Below, piece after piece: positions 7,706 through 14,521 of a DNA stretch of 14,521 bases. This DNA is from Synergistales bacterium. Lineage in GTDB: Bacteria; Synergistota; Synergistia; Synergistales; Aminobacteriaceae. Position 1 is the first letter of the stretch. Every line of letters begins with the position of its first letter. The position numbers and the translations under genes were made by a program. The DNA lies in contig BNVH01000082.1 in assembly GCA_025997955.1 (NCBI GenBank), forward strand, positions 1 through 14,521, written 5' to 3'. The notes under the pieces were generated by a model. That model was not told the DNA's origin. It worked only from the letters and a program-made list of their open reading frames with translations, and made no database searches.

Positions 7706-9636
7706 GTATATTAAACAGATTCAGAATATCCGCGCAGATGTTTTTGTTATGCGCGCTTTTTGTCATTTTATGCGGCTCTTGGTGGGGTCTTAGGCCGAGA
7801 TTGGCTTTTGAGAAGGAAAATCTCAACTTTGCCGTCGTGGTGGATTGGCGCGACGTGCAGAGCATGGCGCAAAACGCATCCGTGCATCCGCTCGCCGCGC
7901 TTCGCATCCTAAAAGAAAAAGGCTTGGGTTCGCTCATGGTCAGCGAGTACACCGGAGACGACCTCTTGCTCGGCGCGTCGGTAATTAAACTTGTGCCGGA
8001 CGGAGCGGGGGGGCAGGGGTCGCTTTTGTCCATCCCCGCGTCTTACCCTTACGCAAAGAACCTGTCCGACATTCTCGCCAACAGAGCCAACGCCATACGC
8101 GCCGGGATAAGGCCAACGGTCACGGATGACGCCATCACGATTCTTTACCCATCCCCCATAGACGCGATACGTAAAACAGGCATAGTCCCCGACCTCGAAG
8201 GGCTTGAGGCCGGAAAGTTAGCCGGTCTTCCGATATTTTACCGCCCGGCCGGCGCCGGCGCTGGACACCTCGGGGCTTTTTCGCAAGTCCTAAAGCGCGT
8301 CCTGTCCGACTATCCCGGAATAGCATTGGTCGCGCCGTCGGGCGAGATAGCGCCTGGCTACCCTGATATGAAGCCATTGGCCGATATTCTGCGCGCTCAC
8401 AAAGTTCCTTACGCCGAGATAGAATTTTCAAGACAACTCGGCGCAGCGTCTCTCAACTGGCTGATGTTCCCCTCCATAATTCCGCTGCACAGCGTTACTA
8501 ACGAGGAACTTTTGGCGCGCAACATAAACCGTGACGCGATGATGGAGCGCCTTGTCAGAGCCGCTGTCGAGCGCGGCGTGAGGCTCCTTGTGCTTCGCCC
8601 CGCCGTCTCCGGAGGGGCTGAACCGGTCTTGGAGGACTTCGCTCTTGAGGTTCAAAAACTCGTCGCCGCTCTCTCGTCAAGGGGGTTAGTCGCGTCTTGG
8701 CCGACGCCCGTTGCGCTGTCGCGCCCGAGTGGCGTTTCGTTTTTTTCCACATTGGCCTGCGCCGCCGCTTTTTTGCTGTCGCTGACGCGTTACCTAAAGC
8801 GATTTTTTGGCCCCCGCGGCGAGCCTTTTCAAATGATGCCGCAGGAATGGCCGGAAGTTGTTTTCTTTGTCGGAGTGACGCTCCTCATAACTATAGCCGC
8901 CCGTTATGTCGTAACAATCAATAGGTTTTTGGGGGCATTTACCGCGGCGCTTGTCGTGACGGAGAGCGCGCTTTTGGCCATGGGAGACGCCAAGCGGGGC
9001 TGGAGGGCCATACTCAGCGGCTTTTTGTATGCCATAGTAGGCGGACTCTCGGTTGCGGCGCTCTTTAGCGAGTCGCTTTACATGTTGAGACTCCTTACGT
9101 TTTCAGGCGTGAAACTCACGCTTATGCTGCCGCCTGTCCTGATTGTCCTGCACGATATGAAGCGACGCATCCACCCTGAGTCACTGTCCGAGTTTTTGTC
9201 GCGGCCTCCGCTTTGGGGTGAGTTTTTCTTGGGGCTTCTCTTGCTCATGCTTCTCGGCATAGCGCTTTTCAGGAGCGATAACGTACAGTTTATCCCCGGC
9301 ATCGAAGCGCGTATCAGAGATTGGCTTGAGCGTGTTTTAGTGGCGCGTCCGCGCAACAGGGAGGTCTTTGTGGGATACCCAAGCCTTGTACTGTATATTT
9401 TTGCGGTAAACAACAGGCTTTGGCACAAATATCGCGAAATTTTGAGAGTCGGAGTTGTCATTGGTTTTTCATCGGTCGTCAACAGCTTTTGTCACTATCA
9501 TACGCCGCTCGTTTTTACGCTTTTGCGCGAGTTTCACGGTCTTTGGACCGGGCTTCTGATTGGGTTTTTCGCGGTAGTAGCCATGCGCTCCTTCGTTCTT
9601 CCGGCTTGGAACAAGGCGCGTTTTATATTCAATTGA
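7702..9636 (+). CDS. DUF5693-like polytopic membrane protein, function unknown
   Basis: 644 residues from TTG 7702, chosen because GAGGAG (7688-7693) sits 8 bases upstream and the start overlaps the maf stop (TTGA); an in-frame GTG at 7693 lies on top of that SD and is less likely. One N-terminal membrane segment (about residues 12-30) precedes a roughly 300-residue probably extracytoplasmic domain, which begins with NFAVVVDWRDVQ and contains LRILKEKGLGSL. About seven to eight further membrane segments fill the C-terminal half, including the stretches around FFVGVTLLITIAARYV and WTGLLIGFFAVVAM. The layout matches what I recall of DUF5693 proteins in Synergistota and Firmicutes, which often lie near cell-wall polymer genes such as csaB. 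No enzyme motif is recognised, so an envelope role is only inferred. Confidence 0.7.
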   Translation: MSILNRFRISAQMFLLCALFVILCGSWWGLRPRLAFEKENLNFAVVVDWRDVQSMAQNASVHPLAALRILKEKGLGSLMVSEYTGDDLLLGASVIKLVPDGAGGQGSLLSIPASYPYAKNLSDILANRANAIRAGIRPTVTDDAITILYPSPIDAIRKTGIVPDLEGLEAGKLAGLPIFYRPAGAGAGHLGAFSQVLKRVLSDYPGIALVAPSGEIAPGYPDMKPLADILRAHKVPYAEIEFSRQLGAASLNWLMFPSIIPLHSVTNEELLARNINRDAMMERLVRAAVERGVRLLVLRPAVSGGAEPVLEDFALEVQKLVAALSSRGLVASWPTPVALSRPSGVSFFSTLACAAAFLLSLTRYLKRFFGPRGEPFQMMPQEWPEVVFFVGVTLLITIAARYVVTINRFLGAFTAALVVTESALLAMGDAKRGWRAILSGFLYAIVGGLSVAALFSESLYMLRLLTFSGVKLTLMLPPVLIVLHDMKRRIHPESLSEFLSRPPLWGEFFLGLLLLMLLGIALFRSDNVQFIPGIEARIRDWLERVLVARPRNREVFVGYPSLVLYIFAVNNRLWHKYREILRVGVVIGFSSVVNSFCHYHTPLVFTLLREFHGLWTGLLIGFFAVVAMRSFVLPAWNKARFIFN

Positions 9637-9656
9637 TTTATTCTCAACATGAATAT

Positions 9657-9685
9657 TTGGACTATTTTGGTGTATCCTGTATATT
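9657..9685 (+). promoter_or_regulatory. Sigma70-type promoter for thioredoxin-like gene
   Basis: -35 TTGGAC at 9657-9662, 17-base spacer, -10 TATATT at 9680-9685, giving a predicted start near 9692. It is the best-formed promoter in the window and lies in the 90-base gap after the DUF5693-like gene. A strong SD, AAGGAGGA at 9713-9720, follows six bases before ATG 9727. Confidence 0.65.
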
Positions 9686-9726
9686 AAGTGTATTTGTTAT
9701 GTTTTAAAAATTAAGGAGGATTTCAT

Positions 9727-10005
9727 ATGCTACCGACGCTTAAAATGCTGTCTACGCCGACGTGTCAGGCTTGCACGCAGATGTCCAGAGTCTTGGACGA
9801 TATAAAAGAACAGTACGCCGGCTCAATAAACGCGGAAAAAATCAACGTTCAGGAAGACCGCGAAACGGCGCGCCAATATAATGTCATGTACGTCCCTACT
9901 CTCCTGTTCGTGGGGCGCGACGGCGAAGTGCTCAAACAGGACGTCGGATATAAGTCTCTCGAAGAAGTCATAGAGACATTCAAGGCGGCAGGCGTCGTTA
10001 TATAG
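9727..10005 (+). CDS. Small thioredoxin-like protein, CQAC active site
   Basis: 92 residues with no signal peptide, so cytoplasmic. The thioredoxin fold marks are the redox motif CQAC (C13-C16) after the first strand, the IN(V)QEDRETARQYNV segment, and the cis-proline VPTLLF with P57. It is shorter than classical thioredoxin (~105-110 residues) and lacks the WCGPC motif; CxxC with TPTC before it is closer to glutaredoxin-like or 'thioredoxin family' mini-proteins. It probably reduces disulfides or transfers thiols; partner unknown. It has its own promoter and a strong RBS, indicating high expression. The gap of 37 bases to the next gene has no terminator, so read-through into the diguanylate cyclase gene is possible. 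Confidence 0.85.
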   Translation: MLPTLKMLSTPTCQACTQMSRVLDDIKEQYAGSINAEKINVQEDRETARQYNVMYVPTLLFVGRDGEVLKQDVGYKSLEEVIETFKAAGVVI

Positions 10006-10042
10006 AACCGACTTCTCGCAAGATTAAATACAAATTGGGGTT

Positions 10043-11935
10043 ATGACCATGACAGAAATATTAGTTTTAATTATTTTAGTCTCAGTCACGTTGGCTGCGT
10101 TCTTGGCGCTTTTCTTGTGGGAAGAGCGAGGGAAGCTTATAGTAGCCAATACCCTATTTGAAACAATCAAGGGCACAATTGAGATATGCTGTTGGAAATG
10201 GACCGTCTCAAACAGCGGTCTAGTGCTTATCCCAGATGGAGAAATATTTTTTGGGAAAAACGTGTCAACCACGTCCGAATTTTTGTCTCTGATGCATCCC
10301 GACGACGTTTCCTTTTTCAAAAGAAAGATGGAAGATTATTACTTCAGGTCAAAGAGCGAATTTCAAGGCAACGCAAGAGAAACGTTCAGCTTGGAGTTCA
10401 GAATGCAGAGCGTGTATGGGCAGTGGCGTTGGTTTATGTTGCGCGACAGCGCCGCGAAGTGGGGCAAAAAGGGAAAACTCATAAGCGCGCGCGGCGCTAT
10501 TTTTGATATAAACAAACACAAACAAACAGTGCAGGCCGCGAACGACTCCGAGAAGCGCCTGAACACAATTTTTCGCAGCGCCGCGGGCAGTATGGCCGTC
10601 ACCGACCCAGACGGCAATTTGCTTGACGCCAACAGAGCTTTTTGCGACATGTTGGACTACAACGTAGAGGACATCAGAGGGATATTTATCATGTCCATGT
10701 CGGAAAAAATTTACGATCAAAAGCAAAGCGAGGTCATGGAGGATATCCTAATGAAGTGCGAGGTGTCAGACGACATGCGCTTTCATATGGAAGAGAACTT
10801 CAAGCGCAGGGACGGCAAGGCTATTGTCGTGGACTACAGCTTTTCGGCCATCAGGGACTTTGACGGAAACATCGTGAACTATATCTTCGCCGGTACTGAC
10901 GTCACACTGCAAAAAGAGCGCGCCGTGGAGCTGAACCTTTTAGCGGAGCGTCAAAGCCGTCATGCCGAAAAACTGCAAAAACTTCACTTGCTTGTATATT
11001 CTCTCCTGCAGGCTCAAAACCGCGAGCATCTGTTGGAAAAGGTCATGGCCTATCTAAAATCGTTTGTCCCAAACTCGTCTTGTAACATATACTTTTTTGA
11101 TGAGGACAAAAGCCGTTTCAGGCCCATAAAAATGGAATGCTTAGCAAGTTATGACGACGAGCTATTTCACGTGCCCAAGAAAGAGCCTTTATCCGACTCG
11201 TTAGTCTCGCTTTCCTCTCCCATTATTGAGTACGACAAAGGCGGGCTCGAGACGAGGCGCATATCCCCCATACTTTTTCAGTCTCGCTGTATAGGTGTCG
11301 TAGACATCTCGAAGTCCTCCGGCATGACGCCCGAGGAGTTAGAGGTTCATCAGTTGTTGATAGATCATATCTCCGGGCTTTGGATGCTTTATGATATTTT
11401 GGCGCTGCGGGAGCGGGAGGCGTCAGTCGACCCGCTCACCGGAATATGGAACAGACGCTACATACTCCAGCGTCTGCAAGAGGAGAACGACCGTATTACG
11501 CGTTACGGCGGCAATGCCTGTATCGCTATAGGCGATCTCGGCAATTTCAAAAACGTAAACGACAACTATGGACACTCAAAGGGCGACGAGGTTCTCATAA
11601 AGTCCGCCGTCGCCATAAAGAAGAATCTGCGCCTCAGCGACAGCGTGGGACGTTACGGCGGGGACGAGTTTATCCTGATGTTGTCCAACGTAACAAAAGA
11701 CGAGGCTAATATAGTCTTAGGACGTATTCAACAGGAGATACTGAATCTGAACGTGCGTTCTGACGACTCCGACCCCAAGAGCGCTCTTGTCTCGGTGACG
11801 CTGGACTTCGGCGCGGCGTTCTTCCCAGGCGAAGCGCCCACTCTGATGGATACGATAGGCATAGCCGACGAGCTTATGTACACCAATAAGATAGAGAGAA
11901 AAAAACGCTCCGGGATAAAGCTAACGAGAGATTAA
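10043..11935 (+). CDS. Membrane-anchored PAS-PAS-GAF-like-GGDEF diguanylate cyclase
   Basis: 630 residues. A single N-terminal membrane segment (about 5-26) is followed by a first PAS/PAC-like domain (HPDD near residue 92, then a C-terminal GQWRWFMLRD and ARGAIFDINKHK), a second PAS domain from about 170 (ITDPDGN-like AVTDPDGNLLDANRAF, ending IFAGTDVTLQKE), a coiled-coil linker, a GAF-like domain (about 310-460) and a GGDEF domain introduced by DPLTGIWNRR. The GGDEF signature at 539-543 is intact, and an RxxD inhibitory site (R530-D533) lies five residues before it. The metal-binding D498 is present, in DLGNFK rather than the usual DIDxFK. It should make c-di-GMP from two GTP under product inhibition, in response to signals sensed by PAS/GAF. 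GGGG at 10037-10040 is a weak SD; ATG 10049 is spaced better and may be the true start. Confidence 0.87.
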   Translation: MTMTEILVLIILVSVTLAAFLALFLWEERGKLIVANTLFETIKGTIEICCWKWTVSNSGLVLIPDGEIFFGKNVSTTSEFLSLMHPDDVSFFKRKMEDYYFRSKSEFQGNARETFSLEFRMQSVYGQWRWFMLRDSAAKWGKKGKLISARGAIFDINKHKQTVQAANDSEKRLNTIFRSAAGSMAVTDPDGNLLDANRAFCDMLDYNVEDIRGIFIMSMSEKIYDQKQSEVMEDILMKCEVSDDMRFHMEENFKRRDGKAIVVDYSFSAIRDFDGNIVNYIFAGTDVTLQKERAVELNLLAERQSRHAEKLQKLHLLVYSLLQAQNREHLLEKVMAYLKSFVPNSSCNIYFFDEDKSRFRPIKMECLASYDDELFHVPKKEPLSDSLVSLSSPIIEYDKGGLETRRISPILFQSRCIGVVDISKSSGMTPEELEVHQLLIDHISGLWMLYDILALREREASVDPLTGIWNRRYILQRLQEENDRITRYGGNACIAIGDLGNFKNVNDNYGHSKGDEVLIKSAVAIKKNLRLSDSVGRYGGDEFILMLSNVTKDEANIVLGRIQQEILNLNVRSDDSDPKSALVSVTLDFGAAFFPGEAPTLMDTIGIADELMYTNKIERKKRSGIKLTRD

Positions 11936-11967
11936 ATAAATTGACCGAATAGTGAGGTGCATCGGGT

Positions 11968-14388
11968 TTGGAAATGGAAAGAGAGTTACAGAAAAATTTT
12001 CACGAGCTTTTGAATCAGCAGTATTCGTTTTGCGAAATGTTTTTGAATTACTCGCAAAAAGGCGTGGCTATATGGTTTTCAGGGCAAATAACCGAAACCG
12101 TTATGATAACGTCCGACCTCACGCAGCATAACGTAAGAGTCAAATATTTCATCATGGACGGCGTTCATGACGTGAGCTTAAAAGCGGAGTACGGCATTGA
12201 GAAAATAGAATACAAAAAGCTCACGCTTAATCACGATATAGATTTCATAGTCACAGTCACGGAGGACGACAGAGAAAGGGCGTTTGGTCTCCTCTTGGGC
12301 AAAACTGACGCCGAAATAGTATCTTTGGAGGATTTGGTGCGCCTGTTTTTGCTGAAATACACGATAATTTTGCAGTACACGAACGAGCTCACGAAACACC
12401 CTGTAAACGTGTACCTCCTACTCATGGCGGACACTACTAATTTCGAGCATAAAAACAGATACCAAGAGCATCTCAGGACACACATCCCCGACCAGATAAT
12501 GAGAATAAATCCCCCTTTTCTGTCGCCTCTTTATGAGGAGATAAAAGGTTTTTCCCCTACTTACGTAAACGATATCTTTACGTCGCAGGCGCCCTTCACG
12601 GAGGACGGCATAGTCAGATTCCCGGATTATACTTCGGACTTCCGAAACATCATAGCGGGGGACAGGCTCACGTTGGACTCTCCCGCCGACTACGAGCATA
12701 CCATACATGTCTTTGGCACATGTTGGGGCTTTGGCTTCGGCACGGACGACGGCGGTACTATAAGCACGTATCTTCAGCGGTATATCAACCGTTATTGCGT
12801 CTCATCGAACGCGGGCAAGTGGCGTGTGGTCAATCACGGAGTTCACGCAATTCAGGGCGGGCTCAAGATGCACGAGGTGGGACAGCAGACCATTATCAGA
12901 ATACAAAGGGGAGAGGTGAAACCGGACGACATCGTAGTCGAGATGCTGCCCGGATCGTTTCACGTATGTCCTTGGAAAAAGCAAATCAAAACTTGGCAGT
13001 ATTTAGATTCGTTTATCTCGGGTATACCAAGGCTGAAATGTTTTGACGTACTTCCCGTTCTGCAAAAAGCCCACGAGGTAGAGAAAATATTCGTCAACGG
13101 CGGACACTTCAACCATAGGGGCAACGACGCTGTAGCGCGTATGCTCTTTGAGAAGCACTTCTGGGATATAATCGACCTGGCGCCGGCGGCGAGCGAGGAA
13201 ATGCCAAAAGAGACCTTGCCCGCGAGAGAGGCTCTGCCTATGGAGCTTCCTTGGAGATGGCGGGAGTTGTCCGCGTCGGGGCATTCCCCAGCCGAGTTCT
13301 TCGCGGAACGGGGCAGAGACATAGCGCTCTACATAGACGGCGAAAGCCGCGAGCGGGACGAGATGGTAGACGAGATGGTAAGGGAATTGGAGTCGCTCGG
13401 CGTCGCGATAAAATTTCGCGTGGCCGACCAGACGGATAAAGCTCTCTCTAAAAAGAGCGATGTGGACTTTATATTGGATATGACCGACCGCACGCCGGAT
13501 CTGCTGGTAAAAATGCTCGAGCGCAAGACCGGCGCGGAGGTCGTGCGCCTTGACGAACTGCTTCGCGCGGTGCATGACAAATATTTTTTGTTTAGGCGCT
13601 TTTCTGACATTTTGGACAATCTCGGACTCGGGCATCTCAAGACAAGGACTTGCGTCTTGGGCTGGGCGCGGCTTTCTGAGATTGGACTCGACCCGGTGTC
13701 GCTCATCTTGCGCATATACGCGCCCATCCCGGAGCTCAAGACCAACCCGAAATATTTCACAAGCATTTACGGCGACCTGCCAACATATAACGCCCAATAT
13801 ATCAAAGAAATATTCTCTTTCTGCGACTATAGGCCGGAATTTCCGACTGACCGCGCGGGGAAGTTCCTCAATATATTGAATGGAGAGAGAGTTACGCCGG
13901 GCGCGCCGGAGGGATATGAGAAAACAATACATATCTTTGGCGGCACAGCGGCGTTTGGCGTCGGCACGGACGACAATAACACTTTGGGCGCGCTTATTCA
14001 GGCGGAGTTGAACGTTCACAAGCGCTCAGACGGCAAAGCGCCGCCGGTTCGCGTCTTGAATCACGGCGACCCTATACACGAACGCGTCTACGCGGAAAAA
14101 GCGGCGGAAGATATGAAACGCGCGGGCATCGCTGAGGGTGATATATCCCTTGTCGTCCTGCACCCCGGATTTCATAAGTCAAAGGGAAGCGAGCAGAAAA
14201 AAATGCTGGCCTACATAGACGGATACGTAAAAGAGCTCGGCCTGAGTTATATCGACTTGACGGCGGCTCTGAGATTGGCCGAGAATAAAACGGCCTATAT
14301 GTATAACGATTACGTCAATCACAGAGGCTACAGATCCGTGGCCGAGAGGGTTTTCATGAGCTTTTTGAAAGGCGCCGTCGAGGCGTAG
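11968..14388 (+). CDS. Tandem-duplicated SGNH-hydrolase-like protein (two Rossmann-like + SGNH-like modules)
   Basis: 806 residues from TTG 11968, with GAGGTG at 11954-11959 about 8-9 bases upstream; ATG 11974 is too far from it. No signal peptide or membrane segment, so cytoplasmic. Two copies of one module, about residues 1-405 and 430-806, are offset by about 402-408. Matching landmarks: HDIDFIVTVTED / SDVDFILDMTDR; KTDAEIVSLEDLVRLF (T113) / KTGAEVVRLDELLRAV (T521); PTYVNDIF / YIKEIF; TIHVFGTCWGFGFGTDD (H247) / TIHIFGGTAAFGVGTDD (H655); RVVNHG / RVLNHG; MLPGSFH / LHPGFHK; HFNHRGN / YVNHRGY. The second half of each module follows SGNH block order, but the nucleophile position is Cys252 and Thr660, and the block V His is kept only in copy 1 (H380; Y782 in copy 2). 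Possible role in acyl modification of a surface glycan. It lies 32 bases after the diguanylate cyclase gene, probably co-transcribed. Exact family not recognised. Confidence 0.75.
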   Translation: MEMERELQKNFHELLNQQYSFCEMFLNYSQKGVAIWFSGQITETVMITSDLTQHNVRVKYFIMDGVHDVSLKAEYGIEKIEYKKLTLNHDIDFIVTVTEDDRERAFGLLLGKTDAEIVSLEDLVRLFLLKYTIILQYTNELTKHPVNVYLLLMADTTNFEHKNRYQEHLRTHIPDQIMRINPPFLSPLYEEIKGFSPTYVNDIFTSQAPFTEDGIVRFPDYTSDFRNIIAGDRLTLDSPADYEHTIHVFGTCWGFGFGTDDGGTISTYLQRYINRYCVSSNAGKWRVVNHGVHAIQGGLKMHEVGQQTIIRIQRGEVKPDDIVVEMLPGSFHVCPWKKQIKTWQYLDSFISGIPRLKCFDVLPVLQKAHEVEKIFVNGGHFNHRGNDAVARMLFEKHFWDIIDLAPAASEEMPKETLPAREALPMELPWRWRELSASGHSPAEFFAERGRDIALYIDGESRERDEMVDEMVRELESLGVAIKFRVADQTDKALSKKSDVDFILDMTDRTPDLLVKMLERKTGAEVVRLDELLRAVHDKYFLFRRFSDILDNLGLGHLKTRTCVLGWARLSEIGLDPVSLILRIYAPIPELKTNPKYFTSIYGDLPTYNAQYIKEIFSFCDYRPEFPTDRAGKFLNILNGERVTPGAPEGYEKTIHIFGGTAAFGVGTDDNNTLGALIQAELNVHKRSDGKAPPVRVLNHGDPIHERVYAEKAAEDMKRAGIAEGDISLVVLHPGFHKSKGSEQKKMLAYIDGYVKELGLSYIDLTAALRLAENKTAYMYNDYVNHRGYRSVAERVFMSFLKGAVEA

Positions 14389-14406
14389 TAAGAAGGTAAC
14401 AACATA

Positions 14407-14428
14407 GTATTAAATTAAATATTAATAC
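14407..14428 (+). repeat. AT-rich inverted repeat between genes
   Basis: GTATTAA (14407-14413) pairs with TTAATAC (14422-14428) across 8 bases. It is pure AT-rich dyad with no T-run, too weak for a terminator. It could be an operator for the downstream regulator-like gene, but AT-rich DNA makes such repeats by chance. Confidence 0.3.
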
Positions 14429-14461
14429 ATATACAATATCACTTAATAACTACCATTTTTA

Positions 14462-14470
14462 TGTTAAAAT
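14462..14470 (+). promoter_or_regulatory. Extended -10 promoter, predicted leaderless start
   Basis: TGTTAAAAT matches the extended -10 pattern TGnTATAAT with one change. The predicted transcription start, about 7 bases after the hexamer, falls at 14477, which is the A of the downstream ATG. No clear -35 and no Shine-Dalgarno are present. Confidence 0.45.
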
Positions 14471-14476
14471 ATCACC

Positions 14477-14521
14477 ATGAAACTATACACGATCTATCAA
14501 GCGGCGGAAGCGAGCGGATTG
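14477..14521 (+). CDS. Partial gene, likely helix-turn-helix regulator (N-terminus only)
   Basis: Only 15 codons fall in the window: MKLYTIYQAAEASGL, open to the edge. The YTIxxAAEASGL pattern resembles the start of MerR-type or excisionase-like helix-turn-helix proteins, where a short strand or turn is followed by the first helix of the motif. No Shine-Dalgarno precedes the ATG. A codon bias like that of the upstream genes (gcggcggaagcgagc) supports coding. The family is a guess from very little sequence. Confidence 0.4.
   Translation, partial: MKLYTIYQAAEASGL

Noticed and set aside
13003..14019. Long open frame (338 codons) on the - strand inside the SGNH-like gene
   Set aside because: It is antisense to a gene whose two halves align with each other at the protein level. 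The minus frame has basic, low-complexity-like composition, no domain and no RBS, and is a by-product of codon bias.
1..14521. CRISPR arrays, tRNA and rRNA genes
   Set aside because: I saw no regularly spaced repeats, cloverleaf with CCA-type acceptor pairing, or rRNA-like conserved stretches on either strand.

Overview
The window is bacterial and gene-dense, with every intact gene on the + strand. GTG and TTG starts, frequent ATA isoleucine codons, a DUF5693-type membrane protein and the overall gene set suggest a Synergistota-like anaerobe or a nearby Gram-negative relative. That placement is inference from gene content, not a taxonomic result.

Left edge (1-1990): a UvrD/Rep-type helicase whose motor domain is complete, but whose recognisable sequence runs upstream of the first usable start into a stop codon, so the 5' part of the gene is lost. 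After it comes AT-rich DNA with a decayed DDE transposase fragment on the - strand. This edge looks like an eroded, mobile-element-affected junction.

Transporter operon (1991-6977): a secreted solute-binding protein of the Fe(III)/phosphonate type (COG1840), a first ATPase, a fused 12-TM double permease and a second ATPase. A strong intrinsic terminator plus a separate perfect hairpin lie between the binding-protein gene and the rest, which should make the binding protein far more abundant than the membrane parts. The two ATPases are paralogues sharing one permease.

Housekeeping/envelope pair (7106-9636): a Maf nucleotide pyrophosphatase overlapping a DUF5693-like polytopic membrane protein of unknown function. 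Upstream is a long inverted repeat that overlaps a perfect TATAAT box.

Right part (9727-14388): a small thioredoxin-like CxxC protein with its own promoter, then a membrane-anchored PAS-PAS-GAF-like-GGDEF diguanylate cyclase, then an 806-residue protein made of two tandem copies of one module. Each copy has a Rossmann-like half followed by an SGNH-hydrolase-like half, and the catalytic positions differ between copies. This last protein is the most novel item here. Its position 32 bases after a c-di-GMP synthase suggests regulated surface-glycan chemistry, but that is inference. The window ends in the first 15 codons of a likely helix-turn-helix regulator, apparently read from a leaderless mRNA.
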